This document shows, in pieces, positions 5,276 to 7,858 of a stretch of 7,858 nt of DNA; position 1 is the stretch's first letter; every line of letters begins with the position of its first letter. A program made the position numbers and the translations under genes. Below the pieces are notes generated by a model, which worked only from the letters and a program-made list of their open reading frames with translations, had not been told where the DNA came from and ran no database searches. Source of the DNA: an uncultured Schwartzia sp. (GTDB taxonomy: Bacteria > Bacillota > Negativicutes > Selenomonadales > Selenomonadaceae); NCBI GenBank assembly GCA_905372875.1, contig CAJPQU010000092.1, positions 1 to 7,858 of the forward strand, given 5' to 3'.

Positions 5276-6022
5276 ATGACGAAACTAAATCGACCGACGG
5301 CAGAAAACGATTTTTTGCTGCGATTAGAGAGACATCTTCGTGTCCTTGCTGATCCGGCCTATCAAAAATTCCAGTCCCGACTCATTCCCACTTTACCCCC
5401 TGCGACCCTCTTAGGCGTCCGCACGCCGGCCCTGCGAAAATTCGCTAAGACATTCGCCAAAAAACCGGAAGCCGCGGTTTTTTTACAATGCTTACCCCAT
5501 CGTTTCTATGAAGAGAATCTTCTGCACGTCTGGCTGGTGGGGGAAATGACCGACTACCGTGCCTGCCTGGCCGCCGTCGATCGCATGCTTCCCTTTGTTG
5601 ACAACTGGGCCGTCTGCGATACCTTCACGCCGAAAGTCTTCGCTCGCTACCATCAGAAATTGCTCCGCGAGATTCCCCGCTGGCTGTCGGCTCCGCACCC
5701 CTACACGGTGCGCTTTGGCCTCTCCATGCTCATGCATCATTATCTGAAAGAAGATTTTCGCCCCGAATATCTCGATTGGGCGGCCAATGTAACCCATGAA
5801 GATTATTATGTGAAAATGATGGTGGCGTGGTATTTAGCTACGGCACTGGCCGTGCAGTATGACGCCACAATTCCTCTCCTGGAAGGAAACCGCCTCGACC
5901 CGTGGACGTACCGCCGCGCCATTCAAAAATCTCTGGAAAGCTACCGCATTACACGGGAGCATAAAATCTACCTGCGAAAATTGCGGGAAGCACGATTCTC
6001 CCGCTCGAAAAGGAGAGGATGA
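5276..6022 (+). CDS. DNA alkylation repair protein, AlkD-like (HEAT-repeat glycosylase family)
   Basis: A 248-residue, almost all-helical protein of the AlkD-like family, which excises N3- and N7-alkylated bases by wrapping DNA in HEAT-like repeats. Diagnostic segments are YQKFQSRLIPTLPP...LGVRTPALRKFAK (about 29-58), FYEENLLHVWLVG, FVDNWAVCDTFTPKVF (107-122), TVRFGLSMLMHHYL and YYVKMMVAWYLATAL. W111 and D115 have the same W-x3-D spacing as the Trp/Asp pair in the Bacillus cereus AlkD active site, and W185 is a candidate for the third active-site Trp; this correspondence comes from memory of the family, not an alignment. The open frame extends 39 codons upstream through the promoter and leader, so the ATG at 5276 with GGGAG 8 nt before it is the start. 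The nlpC-type gene starts 4 nt after the stop, and its ribosome binding site overlaps this gene's last codons. Confidence 0.88.
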   Translation: MTKLNRPTAENDFLLRLERHLRVLADPAYQKFQSRLIPTLPPATLLGVRTPALRKFAKTFAKKPEAAVFLQCLPHRFYEENLLHVWLVGEMTDYRACLAAVDRMLPFVDNWAVCDTFTPKVFARYHQKLLREIPRWLSAPHPYTVRFGLSMLMHHYLKEDFRPEYLDWAANVTHEDYYVKMMVAWYLATALAVQYDATIPLLEGNRLDPWTYRRAIQKSLESYRITREHKIYLRKLREARFSRSKRRG

Positions 6023-6026
6023 TTCC

Positions 6027-7484
6027 ATGACTCGCCAAAAAAATATCGCCTTCGCCTTAGTGGGACTGCTCCTCGCCGGTGCGCCGCTGGGCTTTGCGGC
6101 AGAAAATACCGCCGCGAAGGAGATCCTTGCCGACCAACCATTGTCTCTCGCCCCGTCCCCTCTCACGGACCAATTTTGGCTGGACCGAAACGGTCCGGCA
6201 GGGGACGCGCTTTTAGCTTCCGAGGAAGGAATAACCGCGATCAATTCCGCCATTCGCGAAGAGGATCCCCTCTCCGCGGACGTCGCGAACTACCCTGCGT
6301 CTCTCCCCACTGCCCAAATCCGTGCCTACATCGCGGTGGCCGCGGCGGACGCCCTCACCGAAGAACTCTGGACAAGCGGGCGACCTGTCACCGAGGCAGA
6401 ACGATCCGCCGCCCGCCGATCACTGACCTTCGACGCGCTTGGCGAAACAATACCAACACGGCGAGCGGTGACAATCCGCCGGGCCAATCTTCGTCTCCTT
6501 CCCATGGAATCGGCTTGGTATGAGAAGGACGATCCCTTTCAGGACGATTGCCTGCAAGGAACGGCCGTCGATCCCGGCGAACCGGTGCTCCTCTTGGGAA
6601 CGAATCGCGACGGTTGGCACTTCGTGCAAATGCGAAATTATCGCGGGTGGCTCCCGGCCGACGCGCTGGCTTTGGCCGACGATGACGACTGGAAACTCTT
6701 TGCCCGTCCCCCGCAGTTTCTCGTAGTGACCGCCAGCCGTGTATCCGTCTCTCTTCCTGTCTCTCCCCCCGCTTCCACCATAAAGAAAAAAACGCCTGGC
6801 GTCCCCCGGCGTTCCCAAGAACTGCCCCCCAGCGTCACTTCCCATCCGGCGGAAACTGCCCTGCTCTTTCAAATGGGGAGCCGCCTGCCGCTTTCCCGCA
6901 GCACGGCAGATGGCTGGGAGGTTATCCTGCCGACGGCACAAAGCGGCCGCCTCGTCCCCAAAGTTGTCACGATCCCGCGAGAGGAAGAACATTTTCACGA
7001 AGGGTATCTGCCTTATACAATGAACTCCCTCATCCGGCAAGCCTTTCGCTTTTTAGGCGCACCCTACGATTGGGGTGGCCAAGAAGGCAGCGTGGACTGT
7101 TCCTCCTTCGCAGCAGATATCTACCGCACCGTGGGCATTGAACTGCCTCGGGATGCGGACGGGCAGGAGGCGGTCACGTCTCCCCAGTGGCACTTCGAAG
7201 GGAAAAGCGGCCCGGAGCGCTACGCCATCCTGCAAGCCGTTCCCCCGGGCAGTCTCCTCTTTCTGCCGGGGCATGTCATGATGTACTTAGGCATGGACGA
7301 CGATGGAGCCCCCCTCGTCATCCATGCTCTGTCCCGCCGCCTGTCCTTTTCGCCCGAAGGCCAATTTCTCTCTGGGGAACCGGTGCGGCGCGTTGTCGTC
7401 TCAGGCCTTTCTCTCCCCTGCGCTTCCGGACGCACCTTCTTTGAAGAACTGACCTCCGCCGGAACGATGCGCTCGTCATCCTAA
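6027..7484 (+). CDS. Secreted NlpC/P60 peptidoglycan endopeptidase with two SH3b domains
   Basis: A 485-residue cell-wall hydrolase. A Sec signal peptide (1-24, ALVGLLLAGAPLGFA) is followed by a helical N-terminal stabilising region (about 35-140, with LPTAQIRAYI), a first SH3b domain (about 145-220, VTIRRANLRLLP and the RGWLP segment), a Pro/Lys linker (about 245-270), a second SH3b-like segment (about 275-315) and a C-terminal NlpC/P60 domain (about 330-465). Catalytic residues are visible: C358 in GGQEGSVDCSSF, H416 in PGHVMMYLG and H433 in VIHAL. This order matches known N-terminal stabilising/SH3b/SH3b/NlpC-P60 lysins that cleave D-Glu-diamino acid bonds in peptidoglycan stems; the exact bond here is inferred. 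The ATG at 6027 (AGGAGA 10 nt upstream) gives the signal peptide, whereas the open frame 56 codons longer overlaps the upstream gene. Translation is probably coupled to the AlkD-like gene. Confidence 0.9.
   Translation: MTRQKNIAFALVGLLLAGAPLGFAAENTAAKEILADQPLSLAPSPLTDQFWLDRNGPAGDALLASEEGITAINSAIREEDPLSADVANYPASLPTAQIRAYIAVAAADALTEELWTSGRPVTEAERSAARRSLTFDALGETIPTRRAVTIRRANLRLLPMESAWYEKDDPFQDDCLQGTAVDPGEPVLLLGTNRDGWHFVQMRNYRGWLPADALALADDDDWKLFARPPQFLVVTASRVSVSLPVSPPASTIKKKTPGVPRRSQELPPSVTSHPAETALLFQMGSRLPLSRSTADGWEVILPTAQSGRLVPKVVTIPREEEHFHEGYLPYTMNSLIRQAFRFLGAPYDWGGQEGSVDCSSFAADIYRTVGIELPRDADGQEAVTSPQWHFEGKSGPERYAILQAVPPGSLLFLPGHVMMYLGMDDDGAPLVIHALSRRLSFSPEGQFLSGEPVRRVVVSGLSLPCASGRTFFEELTSAGTMRSSS
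6782..6813 (-). other. Antisense terminator-like hairpin inside the NlpC/P60 gene
   Basis: On the minus strand AACGCC (6813-6808) and GGCGTT (6796-6791) form a 6-bp stem with an 11-nt loop, followed at once by a run of T (complement of the A7 tract at 6786-6792). This is the layout of an intrinsic terminator for leftward transcription. On the coding strand it falls in the linker between the two SH3b domains. It may be chance, because the linker's Lys codons supply the A-tract. Confidence 0.3.
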
Positions 7485-7514
7485 AAGACAGCCGCGTAAA
7501 ATCCATGTCACAGG

Positions 7515-7561
7515 AAAGCCCGCGATGAGCGCGCCATGACAGCGCATTCATTGCGGGCTTT
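7515..7561. terminator. Bidirectional intrinsic terminator between nlpC-type gene and purD
   Basis: AAAGCCCGC (7515-7523) pairs perfectly with GCGGGCTTT (7553-7561). The stem continues inward with GATGA against TCATT and GCGC against GCGC, with a 2-nt bulge. A and T flanks suit both directions. It ends the plus-strand NlpC/P60 transcript, whose stop is 30 nt before, and the minus-strand purD transcript, whose stop is 14 nt beyond. Confidence 0.85.
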
Positions 7562-7575
7562 AATTTATACACTTT

Positions 7576-7858
7576 TTAGGATAGCCGTTCCAGTGCCCGG
7601 TGAGCGATGTCACGGCGGTGGTATTCCCCGTCGAAATGAATTTTCCCGACGCCTTCATAGGCCTTCGCGACGGCGGTTTTAATATCGGCCGCCTGTCCTA
7701 CGACGTTTAACACGCGGCCGCCGGCGGTAACGATCCGGTCGTTCTCCCCTTTTGTCCCGGCTTGAAACACCAGTGTGCCCGCCTCTTTCGCTGCTGTAAG
7801 GCCGGTGATTTCTTTTCCTTTTTCGTAGTGTTCAGGGTAACCCCCCGCTGTCATCACC
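7576..7858 (-). CDS. purD: Phosphoribosylamine-glycine ligase, C-terminal part (enters from right edge)
   Basis: The last 94 codons of PurD (GAR synthetase), the ATP-dependent enzyme that joins glycine to 5-phosphoribosylamine in the second step of purine synthesis, in the cytoplasm. The visible part is the GARS C-terminal domain: VMTAGGYPEHYEKGKEI, then VFQAGTKGENDRIVTAGGRV, VVGQAADIKTAVAKAYEGV, and the closing KIHFDGEYHRRDIAHRAL, all characteristic of the family. The gene is truncated only by the window edge, and no frame break is seen. Other pur genes probably lie upstream (to the right), as is usual for this pathway, but that is not visible here. The stop is followed by the shared bidirectional terminator. 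Confidence 0.95.
   Translation of the reverse strand, partial: VMTAGGYPEHYEKGKEITGLTAAKEAGTLVFQAGTKGENDRIVTAGGRVLNVVGQAADIKTAVAKAYEGVGKIHFDGEYHRRDIAHRALERLS

Noticed and set aside
6420..7040. A 206-codon minus-strand open frame inside the NlpC/P60 gene
   Set aside because: Shadow of the real gene: low-complexity Gly/Arg-rich product and no family resemblance.

Overview
The window looks like chromosomal housekeeping DNA from a diderm Firmicute of the class Negativicutes (a Megasphaera/Dialister/Veillonella-type organism). This placement is inferred from three things: fairly GC-rich coding DNA with AT-rich sigma-A-type promoters and strong GGAGG ribosome binding sites, an OmpH/Skp periplasmic chaperone (which implies an outer membrane), and the general look of the proteins. 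I cannot name a species. I see no mobile element, CRISPR array, tRNA, rRNA or prophage.

Layout. On the minus strand, read from about 2066 down to 1, come holA (DNA polymerase III delta subunit), an OmpR-family response regulator, and the start of its partner histidine kinase, which runs off the left edge. A 227-bp AT-rich intergenic region separates holA from a divergent plus-strand gene (2294-3547) for a PAS-GGDEF protein. That gene meets a minus-strand OmpH-like gene (3745-4164) head-on, with a long two-tier bidirectional terminator between them. Upstream of ompH on the same strand is a YbjN-family gene with its own consensus-like promoter, probably transcribed together with ompH. Above that lies a small two-helix membrane protein (4902-5117). 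Back-to-back promoters at 5168-5229 drive this small gene leftward and, rightward, a two-gene unit: an AlkD-type DNA alkylation repair protein followed 4 nt later by a secreted NlpC/P60 cell-wall endopeptidase. A second bidirectional terminator (7515-7561) separates this unit from the 3' end of purD, which enters from the right edge on the minus strand.

How they work together. The genes do not form one pathway. They are small units concerned with replication (holA), envelope sensing and maintenance (two-component system, OmpH, NlpC/P60), DNA repair (AlkD-like) and purine synthesis (purD). Several starts differ from the longest open frame and were set by Shine-Dalgarno spacing: TTG for the kinase, GTG for holA and for the small membrane protein, and internal ATGs for the response regulator, YbjN, AlkD-like and NlpC/P60 genes.

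The most interesting item is the PAS-GGDEF protein. Both catalytic metal-binding positions of its GGDEF domain are substituted, guanine-contacting positions are kept, and its N-terminus looks like a receiver fold without the phosphorylation machinery. It is therefore more likely a ligand-sensing or scaffold protein than a cyclase. An AT-rich dyad and a leader hairpin precede the gene. I did not find a convincing wholly new system here.
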